Positions 50,349-60,824 are shown, numbered from the stretch's first letter. The stretch is 64,000 nucleotides of DNA from Streptomyces sp. NRRL B-1140 (GCF_001280065.1 NZ_LGEA01000094.1:62001-126000); one strand, 5' to 3'. The notes: generated by a model from the sequence alone, not told the origin. Program-made: numbers and translations.

Positions 50349-52166
50349 TTACTTCACGATCGTGATCCGGTCCGCCTTCGGCGGCGCGATCGGGTTCGCA
50401 GCCGAGGAGTTGGCCGTCAGGTACTGCTCCAGCGCGGTCAGGTCGTCGGCGCCGACGACGTCGTTCGTGCCCTGGCCCAGGGTCGGGAAGCCGTCACCGC
50501 CGCCCGCGAGGAAGCTGTTCGTCGCGACACGGTAGGTGGCCGACGGGTCGATGGCCGAGCCGTTCAGCTTGATGCTGTCCGTGACCACACGGTCGGCGCC
50601 GGTCCTGGTGAGGTCCAGCGTGTAGGTCAGGCCGGACGAGACCTGCAGGACCTTCGGCGCCGCCGCGTTGGGGCCGGACACCTGCTCCTTGAGCGCCTGG
50701 ATGACCTGCGCGCCCGTGAAGTCCTGGAGGTTCACGGTGTTGGCGAACGGCTGGACCGTGAAGCCCTCGGCGTAGGTGACGACACCGTCGCCCTCGGCGC
50801 CCTTGGCCGTGTAGGTCAGCGGCGCGCGGATGCCGCCCGGGTTCATCAGCGCCAGGTCGGTCTCCGGGTCGAGCTGCTTGCCGTGGGCGAGCTGGGCGTC
50901 GGCGATGAGGTCGCCGAGCGGGGACTCGGTGCCGGTGTTGCCGATGTCGCCGGAGATGTAACCGATCGCGCGGTTGCCGATGGGCGCGGCCAGCGTGTTC
51001 CACTTGCCGATCAGCTCGGTCATGTCGGGCGCCTTGGGGACGTCCCGGGTGACCACGCGGTTCGCGGACTTCACCGCCGTACGGGCGATGTCGCCGGTCC
51101 TGCGGTCGTAGGTCAGCGTCGTGTCGGTGTAGAGGCGGCCGAAGGACGCGGCCGAGGTGACCATGCGGGGCTTGCCCGCCGGGTCGGCGATGCTGCACAC
51201 GTACGCGTTGTGGGTGTGGCCGGTGACCAGCGCGTCCACCTGCGGGGTGACGTTCTTGGCGATGTCGACGATCGGGCCGGAGATGCCGTCGCCCGCACCC
51301 GGGGAGTCACAGTCGTAGTTGTACGACGTCGACGCCGGGAAACCGCCCTCGTGGATGAGCGCGACGATCGACTTCACGCCCTGCTTCTGCAGCACCTTGG
51401 CGTACTTGTTGATCGTCTCGACCTCGTCCTTGAAGGACAGGCCCTTGACGCCCTCGGCGGAGACGATGTTCGGGGTGCCCTCCAGGGTCACGCCGATGAA
51501 GCCGACCTTGACGCCGTTCTTCTTCCACACCCAGTAGGGCTTGAGGATCGGCTTCTTCGTCTTCTCGTCGAGGACGTTGGCCGCGAGGTAGGGAAAGTCG
51601 GCGCCCTTGAACTTCTTGTCCGAGTAGCAGCCGTCCTTCGGGTGGCAGCCGCCGTTCTGGAGGCGGGCCAGCTCCTTGGCGCCCTCGTCGAACTCGTGGT
51701 TGCCGACGGAGGTGACGTCGAGGTCGAGCTTGTTCAGCGCCTCGATGGTCGGCTCATCGTGGAACAGCCCGGACAGCAGCGGGGAGGCACCCACCATGTC
51801 GCCGCCGGCGGCCGTGATGGAGTACTTCTCGCCCTTGCGGGCCTGCCGCAGATGCGTGGCGAGGTACTCGGCACCACCGGCGTCGATGGTCTTCGTCGTG
51901 CCGTCGGGCTGCGTCTCGGTGACCCGGCCGGAGGAACCGGCGGGCGGCTCCAGGTTGCCGTGCAGGTCGTTGAAGGACAGCAGCTGGACGTCCTGGTAGC
52001 GGCCGTGGCCGTACCCGCCCTCGCCGCGCTCCTCCCCGGCGGAGGCCGAGCCCGGCAGCCCGGCCGCCGCCAGCGCGCCGACGGTGACGACACCGGCGGT
52101 GAGAGCGGCGAAACGGTTCGTACGACGTCTGCGGCGGTCCGGGTGCGCCGGTGAAGTGGCTGGCAT
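50349..52166 (-). CDS. Secreted 5'-nucleotidase/2',3'-cyclic phosphodiesterase family protein
   Basis: 605 aa. Signal peptide (FAALTAGVVTVGALAAAGLP...GSASA). Metallophosphatase motifs: LLSFNDLHGNLEPP, AAGGDMVGASPLLSG, SVGNHEFDEG, VTGHTHNAYVC; C-terminal nucleotide-specificity domain with MNPGGIRAPLTY and FLAGGGDGFPT. Hydrolyses extracellular nucleotides for phosphate and nucleoside scavenging. ATG 52166 after AGGGGGG. Confidence 0.92.
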   Translation of the reverse strand: MPATSPAHPDRRRRRTNRFAALTAGVVTVGALAAAGLPGSASAGEERGEGGYGHGRYQDVQLLSFNDLHGNLEPPAGSSGRVTETQPDGTTKTIDAGGAEYLATHLRQARKGEKYSITAAGGDMVGASPLLSGLFHDEPTIEALNKLDLDVTSVGNHEFDEGAKELARLQNGGCHPKDGCYSDKKFKGADFPYLAANVLDEKTKKPILKPYWVWKKNGVKVGFIGVTLEGTPNIVSAEGVKGLSFKDEVETINKYAKVLQKQGVKSIVALIHEGGFPASTSYNYDCDSPGAGDGISGPIVDIAKNVTPQVDALVTGHTHNAYVCSIADPAGKPRMVTSAASFGRLYTDTTLTYDRRTGDIARTAVKSANRVVTRDVPKAPDMTELIGKWNTLAAPIGNRAIGYISGDIGNTGTESPLGDLIADAQLAHGKQLDPETDLALMNPGGIRAPLTYTAKGAEGDGVVTYAEGFTVQPFANTVNLQDFTGAQVIQALKEQVSGPNAAAPKVLQVSSGLTYTLDLTRTGADRVVTDSIKLNGSAIDPSATYRVATNSFLAGGGDGFPTLGQGTNDVVGADDLTALEQYLTANSSAANPIAPPKADRITIVK

Positions 52167-52311
52167 ACGCCCCCCTGTAGGTCTGCTGGGACAGTGATGT
52201 CGTCCGGCGCAGCCTAGAGTCAACGCGCGTAGCGCAACAGGTGTTTCATGGTTACGGCCTGGTTGCTTCTTTGCCGCCGATTTGCCGGTGGTGCCCCGTA
52301 CCCTCGTACGC

Positions 52312-53238
52312 ATGACCAGCGACGACACCGTAAGGCCGGGCCGCCCCCGCTCGATCGAGACCCTTGCCGCGCTCACCGCGGAGCAGACCGAGGCCGTGCT
52401 CGGACTGCTCGACGAGGCGGCCCGGACCGACGGGCAGCAGGCGGTGTCCGAACAGGGCCGGTTGCAGTTGCGCGGCGGGGAGCGGGAGGGCGTGTCCCAT
52501 CTGCTGCTGACCGCGGGCGGGGAACTGGTCGGTTACGCCCAGCTGGAGGACACGGACCCGGTGGAGCCGCCGGCCGCCGAGCTGGTGGTGCATCCCGGGC
52601 ATCGCGGACACGGGCACGGGCGGGCGCTCGGCTCGGCCCTGCTGGCCGCGTCGGGCAAGCGCCTGCGGGTCTGGGCACACGGCGGGCACTCCGCCGCCCG
52701 GCATCTCGCACAGGTCCTCGGCCTCACGCTCTTCCGTGAACTGCGCCAGATGCGCCGCTCGTTGGCCGACTTCGACGCACCCGAGCCGGTTCTCCCCGAG
52801 GGCGTCTCGGTCCGCGCCTTCGTCCCCGGCAAGGACGACGCGGCCTGGCTCGCGGTGAACGCCGCCGCCTTCGCGCACCACCCCGAGCAGGGCTCCCTCA
52901 CCCAGCGCGACCTCGACGACCGCAAGGCCGAGCCGTGGTTCGACCCGGCGGGCTTCTTCCTCGCCTTCCGCGGCGACGAACTCGTGGGCTTCCACTGGAC
53001 GAAGGTGCACGCCGAGGAGGGCCTGGGCGAGGTGTACGTCCTCGGCGTCGGCCCCGGCGCGCAGGGCGGCGGCCTCGGCAAGTCCCTGACCACGATCGGG
53101 CTGCGGCACCTGGCGGAGCAGGGCCTGCCGACGGCGATGCTGTACGTCGACGCCGACAACTCCGCGGCGGTGTCCGTGTACGAACGGCTGGGGTTCACCA
53201 CGCACGAGGTGGACCTGATGTATCGGACGGAGACCTGA
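52312..53238 (+). CDS. mshD: Mycothiol synthase
   Basis: 308 aa, two GNAT domains in tandem. The second has the acetyl-CoA loop VLGVGPGAQGGGLGKSLTTI and the end LYVDADNSAAVSVYERLGFT; the first has VHPGHRGHGHGRALGSALLA. It acetylates Cys-GlcN-Ins, the last step in mycothiol formation. The ATG has no ribosome site and may be leaderless. Confidence 0.92.
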   Translation: MTSDDTVRPGRPRSIETLAALTAEQTEAVLGLLDEAARTDGQQAVSEQGRLQLRGGEREGVSHLLLTAGGELVGYAQLEDTDPVEPPAAELVVHPGHRGHGHGRALGSALLAASGKRLRVWAHGGHSAARHLAQVLGLTLFRELRQMRRSLADFDAPEPVLPEGVSVRAFVPGKDDAAWLAVNAAAFAHHPEQGSLTQRDLDDRKAEPWFDPAGFFLAFRGDELVGFHWTKVHAEEGLGEVYVLGVGPGAQGGGLGKSLTTIGLRHLAEQGLPTAMLYVDADNSAAVSVYERLGFTTHEVDLMYRTET

Positions 53239-53539
53239 GGGAGCCGTAGGGAGGTTCCGGGTCAGGGCGTCGCTGGTCGGTGATGCGCTCACCCCGGCTC
53301 GCCGCCACCCGCAGCACCTCCCCCAGCGACTCCACCGCCCTGACCAGAGCGAAACGCAGCGCGTGCTCACCGGCTCCGGTATCGCCGAGTACGGCCCTGG
53401 CGCCGGCGAGCACCTGGTCCGCGGAGGCCAGTTGAGCAGCCTCGATGTCATCGGCGAGCCGGGAGAGGAGGCTGTCGGGGTCGTCGGTGCTGAGGTAACA
53501 GGGCCGTCCGTCGATCCCGGTCCAGGGGAGCAGCCTCAT
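53195..53539 (-). CDS. Conserved hypothetical protein linked to the XRE/DUF397 locus
   Basis: 114 aa, MRLLPWTGIDGRPCYLSTDD followed by SLLSRLADDIEAAQLASADQ. Streptomyces genomes often carry this type of short protein beside XRE and DUF397 genes. The 3' end overlaps mshD by 44 bp and is low complexity. ATG overlaps the stop of the upstream gene (ATGA). No function known. Confidence 0.65.
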   Translation of the reverse strand: MRLLPWTGIDGRPCYLSTDDPDSLLSRLADDIEAAQLASADQVLAGARAVLGDTGAGEHALRFALVRAVESLGEVLRVAASRGERITDQRRPDPEPPYGSLRSPSDTSGPPRAW

Positions 53540-53754
53540 ACGAACACCTCCTCGGCACGCAGGTACGGCCGGACGAGCGGGCTGTCCATGAGCAGCGGTT
53601 CCGGGGGCCGAGGGGTGGGGACCGGCGGGGAGTGGGTCAGCACCGACGGCCGCTGGGGCGCCGACACCGTTCGATGACGCCCTCGGGCGGGGAGCAGGCT
53701 CCGCAGGAGGGCGAGCAGCAGGGACTCGCAGAGTTCGGCGATACGCAGGCGCAC
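53536..53754 (-). CDS. Small hypothetical protein, divergent from the XRE gene
   Basis: 72 aa from GTG 53754 (VRLRIAELCESLLLALLRSL), with GAAGGGA upstream; Pro-rich centre, ends SPLVRPYLRAEEVFV. Coupled by overlap to the following gene. Family not recognised. Confidence 0.6.
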   Translation of the reverse strand: MRLRIAELCESLLLALLRSLLPARGRHRTVSAPQRPSVLTHSPPVPTPRPPEPLLMDSPLVRPYLRAEEVFV

Positions 53755-53864
53755 GGAGGCGTCCCTTCTCAGGGCAGGGGATTCAAGGCGAGGTTGACGA
53801 GCGGTGATCACCGTTCGTGCCTCGATCGTCACTCATCGCACGTACGCTGCGGAAGAGGTCCGGT

Positions 53865-53885
53865 GTTGTCTGGCGCGCAGACAAC
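53865..53885. promoter_or_regulatory. Palindromic operator upstream of the XRE gene
   Basis: GTTGTCTG-gcgcg-CAGACAAC, perfect 8-bp arms, 13 bp before the start codon. A second copy lies inside the gene at 54264-54284; the two 26-bp surroundings differ at one position. Confidence 0.75.
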
Positions 53886-53898
53886 GGGGAGGGGTGAC

Positions 53899-54723
53899 GT
53901 GGGCGAGAAGGTTGACGCGGAGCCGGTCTCCGGGCGGGTGATGCTCGGGCAGACGCTGAAGGTCCTGCGGGAGAAGGCCGGGAAGTCACTGGGGCAGCTG
54001 GCCGACGAAACCGGCTACGAGAAGAGCTATCTGAGCCGGCTGGAGTCGGGGGAGCGGCTCTCCAAGGTGACGGTCATGGAGGACCTGGACGGGTACTACG
54101 GCACGGGTGACCTGCTGTTGAGCCACTGGAAGGCGGCTCGGCTGGATGCGTTCAAGGATCAGTACAAGGAGTTCATGGCGCTGGAGGCTACGGCGCGGAT
54201 CATGTGGAAGTTCTCGCTGGGCATTCCAGGACTGCTCCAGACCGAGGACTTCGCTCGTGGGGTGTTGTCTGGCGCCCAGACAACGGCTGACGGTGACGAC
54301 GCTGTCGAGGAGCAAGTTGCCGCCCGGCTCGGACGGCAGTCAGTGCTGGGACAGAAGCCGGAGCCCGAGGTCCGGATCATCGTGGACGAGTTCGCTCTCC
54401 GACGTCCTGCTGCCCGGGGCAAGACCTGGTGCGACCAGTTGCTTCACCTTGAGGCAGCCGCACTGTGGCCCAACTTGGCGCTCCAGGTACTGCCGTTCTC
54501 AGCGGGTGCGCATCACCATATGAACGGATCGCTGACGCTGCTCTGGCAGAGGAATGGAAACGCCGTTGCCTACACGGAAGGCAACAGCGGTGGTCGGCTG
54601 GTCGAGGATCCGGACGAGGTTCTCCGGGAGCGATCGTCCTACGATCGGCTTCGCGACCTGGCGTTGTCCCCGTCGGACTCGCTCGCGTTCATCAGGGGCG
54701 TACTGGAGGAGCACAGATCATGA
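53899..54723 (+). CDS. XRE-family regulator with DUF5753 domain
   Basis: 274 aa. HTH LGQTLKVLREKAGKSLGQLA then DETGYEKSYLSRLESGERLS; C-terminal DUF5753 with FSLGIPGLLQTEDFARGVLS and ALQVLPFSAGAHHHMNGSLT. Streptomyces has dozens of such regulators paired with DUF397 proteins (WhiJ-type loci) that affect development. GTG start after GGGAGGGG. Its upstream palindrome suggests autoregulation. Confidence 0.9.
   Translation: MGEKVDAEPVSGRVMLGQTLKVLREKAGKSLGQLADETGYEKSYLSRLESGERLSKVTVMEDLDGYYGTGDLLLSHWKAARLDAFKDQYKEFMALEATARIMWKFSLGIPGLLQTEDFARGVLSGAQTTADGDDAVEEQVAARLGRQSVLGQKPEPEVRIIVDEFALRRPAARGKTWCDQLLHLEAAALWPNLALQVLPFSAGAHHHMNGSLTLLWQRNGNAVAYTEGNSGGRLVEDPDEVLRERSSYDRLRDLALSPSDSLAFIRGVLEEHRS
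54264..54284. promoter_or_regulatory. Intragenic copy of the XRE palindrome
   Basis: GTTGTCTG-gcgcc-CAGACAAC, with perfect arms, within the coding sequence (encoding GVLSGAQTT). It could be a second operator for looping or a roadblock. Confidence 0.6.
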
Positions 54724-54917
54724 CGAACACCGTCGACCTCACCGCTGCTGTGTGGCGCAAGTCGTCCTACAGCGACGGGGGAGACAACAACTGCGTCGAG
54801 GTCGCCGACAACTGCCCCGGCATGATCCCGGTCCGCGACAGCAAGCAGCCCCAGGGCCCGATACTCGTGTTCGGCGCGAACCCTTGGGCGTCGTTCCTCA
54901 CGTACGTCACCGACTGA
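54720..54917 (+). CDS. DUF397 small acidic protein
   Basis: 65 aa, MTNTVDLTAAVWRKSSYSDG, NNCVEVAD, VPVRDSK-like segment (IPVRDSKQPQGPILVF), all hallmarks of DUF397. ATG overlaps the XRE stop (ATGA). It pairs with the XRE protein; such partners may modulate its DNA binding. Confidence 0.93.
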   Translation: MTNTVDLTAAVWRKSSYSDGGDNNCVEVADNCPGMIPVRDSKQPQGPILVFGANPWASFLTYVTD

Positions 54918-55866
54918 CTGTCGGGGCCGCCCAGGACGGGCGCCAGGTCTTGCCTTCCGTGAGCCGGGGCTGTGCCGCCAGGTGGGCGCGCAGGGCGGTC
55001 AGGCCCGGGTGGGGGTTGTCCGTGCGCCAGAGCAGGGAGTGCGGGTAGACCGGGGTCGGGTCGCGCAGCGGGACGAGGCGCAGGTCGTGGTCGGTCGGCC
55101 ATACCAGCGGGGTTCGTTCGCTGAGGAACGTCGCCAGGGTCGGGGAGTCCGCGACCGTGTCGAGGAGGGCCTCGACGCCGAAGTTGGGGCCGATGGTGTC
55201 GATGGCCGGGCCGAAGGTGGCGGCGAGTTCGTCGTAGTAGGCGGCCCACTCCGTGCCGGGCTCGTTGCCCGGCATCCAGATGCGGTGTCCCGCGAGTTGC
55301 GCCGGCGTCACCCACTCGGCCCGGGCGAACTCGTGGCCGGGGCCGACGCACAGCCGGAGCGGCTCGTCGAGGACCGGGGTCGCCGTGATGCCGTCGGGGA
55401 TCCGGTGCCCGGGCATGGTGACGGCCCGGAACGTGGCGTCGACGGCCCTGTCCCGCACGGCGGCGACCGCCGCGTCGAATCCGAACAGGGTGACGACGTC
55501 CAGCCTGATCTCCGGGTGCGCCCGGTGGAAGTCCCGTACCAGTCCCGCCGTGGCGGCCCGGCGCCCCACGACGTCGACCCGCAGCACCCGGTCGCCTGGC
55601 CGTACGGCGGCCACCGCCCGTTCCTCCGCCTGGAGCAGGGCGCGGGCGTGTGGCAAGAGCGCCTGACCGTCGATGGTGAGCTCCGCCCCGCGTGGTGTGC
55701 GCACCAGCAGCCGCACGCCGAGGTCCTTCTCCAGAGCGGCGATCCGCTTGGACACGGCCTGCTGGGTGAGGGCCAGGTCCACGGCGGCCTTCTGGAACTG
55801 CCCGGAGTCGGCGATCGCGACGAAGGCGCGTACGGCTTTGAGATCCACGAGCCGCAGGGTAGCCAC
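54907..55866 (-). CDS. LysR-family transcriptional regulator
   Basis: 319 aa. HTH: LVDLKAVRAFVAIADSGQFQ then KAAVDLALTQQAVSKRIAAL, EKDLGVRLLVRTPRGAELTI. Effector domain has LRVDVVGRRAATAGLVRDFH. No divergent partner gene is obvious. Overlaps the DUF397 stop by 11 bp. Confidence 0.88.
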   Translation of the reverse strand: MATLRLVDLKAVRAFVAIADSGQFQKAAVDLALTQQAVSKRIAALEKDLGVRLLVRTPRGAELTIDGQALLPHARALLQAEERAVAAVRPGDRVLRVDVVGRRAATAGLVRDFHRAHPEIRLDVVTLFGFDAAVAAVRDRAVDATFRAVTMPGHRIPDGITATPVLDEPLRLCVGPGHEFARAEWVTPAQLAGHRIWMPGNEPGTEWAAYYDELAATFGPAIDTIGPNFGVEALLDTVADSPTLATFLSERTPLVWPTDHDLRLVPLRDPTPVYPHSLLWRTDNPHPGLTALRAHLAAQPRLTEGKTWRPSWAAPTVSR

Positions 55867-55956
55867 ACAACCCTTGGTTGTAGGACCGCCCTGCTGTATT
55901 GGCGTACGCGGCTGAGCATGACCATCTACACAACCGCTCGATGTGCCCGGCGCCGA

Positions 55957-56583
55957 CTAGAGCCGGACCCGCCGCCGCAGGGGCTCCACCGCCCACGCCG
56001 CGCCGAGGAGCACCGCCCCACCAAGCACCAGGCCCCACCGCTCGTGCGCCGCCGCCCACCGCTCGTCCTCCACCGGCACGAACAGCGCCCAGCGGCCGGG
56101 CCAGAACAGCATGACGAGCACCGACGTGGTCAGCAGTCCGACCGCCACCGGCAGTCCGGGCCGGGTCGGTTCGCCGAACCGCATCGCGGCCGCCCCGCCC
56201 GCCACCGCCGCGGCGAAGGCCGCCCCCGCCTCCAGCGTGAGATCACCGACCGGGGGCCGTACCTCCGGCGGCACGAGCAGCAGGGCCACCGTCCACCAGG
56301 CCGCCGTGGCCGGGACGGCGAGGGCCGTACGCAGGGCGATGCGGACCGGGCGGGGGGTCGGCACGGTGGACGTGGTGTGCCGGGCCGGGTCGTCCAGGAG
56401 GAAGGCCAGGCCCATCGCGAAGGCGAGGATCGCGGCCCGCAGCAGGTACAGGGAGAGCCGTTCCGCCGTCTCGCCGGTCCGGGTCAGCGCGGCGAGCAGC
56501 AGTCCCGCCGCCCCGGCCGCGCCGATCGCCGCCCATGGCACCGTCCGGTGGACGGGGACCACCAGCTGCCGGATCACGAGCAC
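55957..56583 (-). CDS. ABC-operon membrane protein (fifth gene of the ECF operon)
   Basis: 208 aa with five to six hydrophobic segments (WAAIGAAGAAGLLLAALTRT; LYLLRAAILAFAMGLAFLL). GTG at 56583 overlaps the end of the larger permease gene; a GTG two codons on would overlap as GTGA. Probably a second membrane subunit of the exporter. Confidence 0.75.
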   Translation of the reverse strand: MLVIRQLVVPVHRTVPWAAIGAAGAAGLLLAALTRTGETAERLSLYLLRAAILAFAMGLAFLLDDPARHTTSTVPTPRPVRIALRTALAVPATAAWWTVALLLVPPEVRPPVGDLTLEAGAAFAAAVAGGAAAMRFGEPTRPGLPVAVGLLTTSVLVMLFWPGRWALFVPVEDERWAAAHERWGLVLGGAVLLGAAWAVEPLRRRVRL

Positions 56584-58081
56584 GTGTCCTTCCCCTCGGG
56601 CGCGGGCAGGCCGAGCAGTCCGGCGGCCCGGGCCGTGGTGACCTTGGGTGCGGTCAGCTCGCCCCAGTGGTCCTTGACCCGCGCTTCGGCTTCACCGCGG
56701 GGCAGGTCGAGCAGCGCCCGCAGCACCTCGGTCTGGGCCTCGGTCATGTACAGGCCGTCGGTGGGCTGGAGCACGTAGGCGGAGCCGGTGACGCTGTCGT
56801 CGAGGCGCACGCGGCGCAATGCGTCGAGCGGCTCGGACTCCCAGCCCACGGCCAGCCACATCAGGGGGACCATGCGGCCGTCGCAGATCGAGCTCGCGGC
56901 CTTCTCGCCGCCCGCGATCAGCACACCGGCCACGGCCGCGGAGAACTCGGGGACGCGGTTGCCGCCCCACGCGGTGCCCACCGTCACCTCGTGCGGCCGC
57001 TCCAGCGGGGTCAGGGCGGAGTCGCTGGAGAGGCCGTAGCGCGCTTCGATCCGCTGCCGTACGACGAGGTCCTGCTCGTGGGCGCTGCCCCCGGCCAGGG
57101 ACCGGACCCGGTCCACGACCCCGGCCCAGTCCGCCACCCGCGGCCCCCACTCGGGGAACGCGCAGTACGTCGATCCGTCCCGCCGGGCGCAGGTCTGCAC
57201 CTGCTCGGGGTGCACGGTGGCGCGTTCGCGTGCCTTGACCAGCTCGGGGGAGTCGCCCGCCGACTGGGCCACCCCACCCACCAGCGTCATGGCGAGCGCC
57301 CCGGCGACACCGGCGAACACGGCCGGCTTGCGGGCACCGGCCAGGAGCACCGCCAGCAGTCCGAGGCACAGGCCCAGCCCGGCCAGGTACAGGGCGTGCC
57401 AGGCGGCGGGGCGGCCCATCAGGTCCGACGGCAGGGTGTTGGCGCTCGCTTCCTCGACCGCCGGCAGCAGCCACCTCGCCCCGTCGTTCAGGCCCGAGAG
57501 GAAGACGAAGAAGAACAGGAAGAGCACCACCAGCAGCGGCCCGGCCAGAGCGGACCGCACCAGACCTGCCAGGAGCAGCCCGAACAGCCCGCACAGCAGC
57601 ACGGTCAGCGGGCCGACCAGCAGTTCGGCCACCGAGCCGTGCCCGATCGCGCCGGGCCGCAGGGCCTCCCGGCCGAACTGCCCTGCCACGCACACGGCGG
57701 TGAGCAGGGCCACGGCCACGACCGACAGGGCGTGGGCGGCCGTACGGCGCCACCGCGGGAGCACCAGCACCGCGAGGTGCCGTTCCGTGTCGTGCCGCCG
57801 GGAGCGCAGGGCGGCGAAGTTGACGGACAGCAGGACCGCGAGGCCGATGAGCATCGGCGCGCCCTGGGTGGCCCGGTCGGCGTCCTGGAGGGCCGGGTAG
57901 TCGCCCCACGCCCTCCCGCCGCGCCACACGGTCCAGCCGACGTACACCGCGAAGGCCAGCAGCACCGGGACCCGGGTCAGCAGCCGGCGGGACTCGAACA
58001 CGGCCAGGGCGAACACGGCCCTCCAGGCCCCGCCCGGCTCCTCCGCCGTCCCGGGCACGGCCGGTTTCTCCGTCACCGCGG

Positions 58082-58085
<4 letters not shown>
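56574..58085 (-). CDS. ABC transporter permease with large extracytoplasmic loop
   Basis: 503 aa. Membrane helices near the N-terminus (VPVLLAFAVYVGWTVW; LIGLAVLLSVNFAALRSR), LLVGPLTVLLCGLFGLLLAG and LAGPLLVVLFLFFFVFLSGL; the C-terminal third is soluble (VQTCARRDGSTYCAFPEWGP). ATG overlaps the ATPase stop. An ABC-2 like export permease. Confidence 0.8.
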
Positions 58086-58938
<853 letters not shown>

Positions 58939-58942
<4 letters not shown>

Positions 58943-59775
58943 ACGGCACGTCCCTGGAAGAGGTCGAATCGGTCACGGAACAGGAAGAGCAGCCCGGCGG
59001 CGAGCCCGGCGACCACCGCCGACACGCCCTGCCCGGCCGCGGTGAACGGGGCGAGGGGTACGTCCGCCCCGGCCCGCAGCGCGTCGGCCGCCAGCAGCAG
59101 CCCGGCCCATGCCCCGCCCACCAGGGACGGTGCGAGCACCGGCCCGAGACGGGGCATCAGCGCGAGTCCGGTCGCCGTCAGCGCCAGCCCGGGCAGCAGC
59201 CAGGCCAGCGCCCGCAGCCCGTAGGCGGGCAGCGCGAGGGTCGCCAGCCCGTTCAGCGCCAGCACCACGGACAGCACGGCCACGGTCCGGATCATCAGCA
59301 GCCGGAACCCGTGCATCGGAGCGACGACGGCCATCTCGTACGTCGGATCCAGCGCGGGCCCGTACGACAGCGCCACCCCGGCCAGCGGCAGCAGCGGCGC
59401 GAGGGCCAGGAACAGCGTGGGGAACTCCCCGCCGGGCACGGCGTACCCGGCCGCGACGCTCAGCAGCAGCACGGCGACGACCGCCCCCAGCCAGGACCGC
59501 CGCAGCACCGGCGTCGCCGCCAGCAGCCGCGCGGTGTGCCCGGCCACCCCGGCCCGCACCAGCAGCCTCTCCAGCAACCCCGTCCGGGGCGCGTCCAGTT
59601 CGGCGTCGAGCCGGTCCCAGCCGGCGTCGAGAGCGACGGGGTCGCTGACTTCGGCGAGCACCGCGCGGCACCGCGCGCAGGACGTCAGATGTGTGTCGGC
59701 GGACCAGAGCGCGGGGGCCCGCAACTCCCCTCGCGCGTAAGCGCGCAGATCCTCTTCGGACACGTGCCAGCTCAT
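58939..59775 (-). CDS. Zinc-finger anti-sigma-factor-like membrane protein
   Basis: 278 aa. The ZAS motif H-x3-C-x2-C is HLTSCARCRAVLAEV near residue 28, followed by about six membrane segments (LGAVVAVLLLSVAAGYAVPG onward). It should hold the cognate ECF sigma factor at the membrane. Many anti-sigmas have one helix; this one is polytopic. Coupled to the sigma gene by ATGA overlap. Confidence 0.85.
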
Positions 59776-60323
59776 GCCAGGGCCTCCCGCAACTGCTTCC
59801 GGGCCCGCATCGCCCGTGTCTTGACCGTGCCGGGCGGTATCCCGAGCAGCACGGCCGCCTCACGGGTGGTCAGCCCGTCGATGACGGTCGCCTGCAGCAC
59901 CGCCCGCAGCTCCGGCGACAGCCGGACCAGCGCCCCGGCGAGGTCCCCGTGCTCCACCCCCGCGAGCACGCGTTCCTCCGCCGAGGCCTCGTCCCGGTGC
60001 CGCAGCCGCGCCAGGGCCTGCCGCAGCCGCCCCCGGGCCCCGTCGCCCCGCAGCGCGTCCACCAGCCGCCGCGAGGCGATGCGCCACAGCCACCCGGCCG
60101 CGTCCGGTGAGTGGCCCTCCTGCCGGTGGCGGGCCGTGCCCCGCCACACCGCGAGGAACGTCTCCTGCACCACGTCGTCGACTACCCCGAGATCGGCGCA
60201 CCGCCCCCGCAACCGGGCCCGGAGCCAGGGCGCGTAACGCCGGTACAGCTCCTCGAAGGCACGCCGGTCGGCGTCCGCGGCTATGACCCGCAGCAGCTCC
60301 CCGTCGCTTCTCGTATCGCTCAC
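59772..60323 (-). CDS. ECF-family RNA polymerase sigma factor
   Basis: 183 aa. Region 2: AFEELYRRYAPWLRARLRGR, VVDDVVQETFLAVWRG; region 4: LSPELRAVLQATVIDGLTTR, EAAVLLGIPPGTVKTRAMRA. GTG after GAGGAGAC. It heads an operon of anti-sigma, ABC ATPase and two membrane proteins, so it likely controls the exporter, perhaps in response to envelope or drug stress (inference). Confidence 0.92.
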   Translation of the reverse strand: MSDTRSDGELLRVIAADADRRAFEELYRRYAPWLRARLRGRCADLGVVDDVVQETFLAVWRGTARHRQEGHSPDAAGWLWRIASRRLVDALRGDGARGRLRQALARLRHRDEASAEERVLAGVEHGDLAGALVRLSPELRAVLQATVIDGLTTREAAVLLGIPPGTVKTRAMRARKQLREALA

Positions 60324-60386
60324 GTCTCCTCATCGGACGGCCCGGCCCGAACGGTTCACGAAGCAGCTTGACTTTCCTCACGCCCT

Positions 60387-60428
60387 TGCACCACCCTTTC
60401 ACTACTCAATTAGTGAAAGGGTGGTGCA
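60387..60428. promoter_or_regulatory. Perfect 18-bp inverted repeat operator/hairpin before the GntR gene
   Basis: Arms TGCACCACCCTTTCACTA (60387-60404) and its complement (60411-60428) around a 6-nt centre CTCAAT. The right arm contains the ribosome site AAAGGGTGG of the GntR gene, and TAGTGA (60411-60416) could serve as -10 with TTGCAC (60386-60391). So it can work as a DNA operator or as an RNA hairpin hiding the ribosome site. Confidence 0.8.
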
Positions 60429-60431
60429 GCA

Positions 60432-60824
60432 GTGGTCGAGTACCGCATCGACCGGCGCAGTGGCGTCGCCACCTACGTCCAGATCGTCCAGCAGACCAAA
60501 CAGGCCCTGCGCCTGGGCCTGCTGGAGCCGGGCGACAAGCTTCCGACGGCCCGCGAGGTCGTGGAGGCCACCGCCATCAACCCGAACACGGTCCTCAAGG
60601 CCTACCGGGAGCTGGAGCGCGAGGGCCTGGTCGAGGCCCGCCGCGGACTGGGCACGTTCGTCCGCAAGGCCCTGAGCACCGCCCCCGTGGACTCCCCGCT
60701 GCGCGCCGACCTGGACGCCTGGGCGGTCCGGGCCCGCGAGGCCGGCCTGGAGCGCGAGGACGTGGCCGCTCTCTTCACTTCCGTACTCGACGCGCATTTC
60801 GCAGACTTCAAGGGGGACGCATGA
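60432..60824 (+). CDS. YtrA-subfamily GntR regulator
   Basis: 130 aa. Winged HTH: YVQIVQQTKQALRLGLLEPG, DKLPTAREVVEATAINPNTV, LKAYRELEREGLVEARRGLG; only a short C-terminal tail, as in YtrA-type repressors of ABC exporters. GTG at 60432. Overlaps the ATPase gene (ATGA). Likely autorepressor through the inverted repeat just upstream. Confidence 0.92.
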   Translation: MVEYRIDRRSGVATYVQIVQQTKQALRLGLLEPGDKLPTAREVVEATAINPNTVLKAYRELEREGLVEARRGLGTFVRKALSTAPVDSPLRADLDAWAVRAREAGLEREDVAALFTSVLDAHFADFKGDA

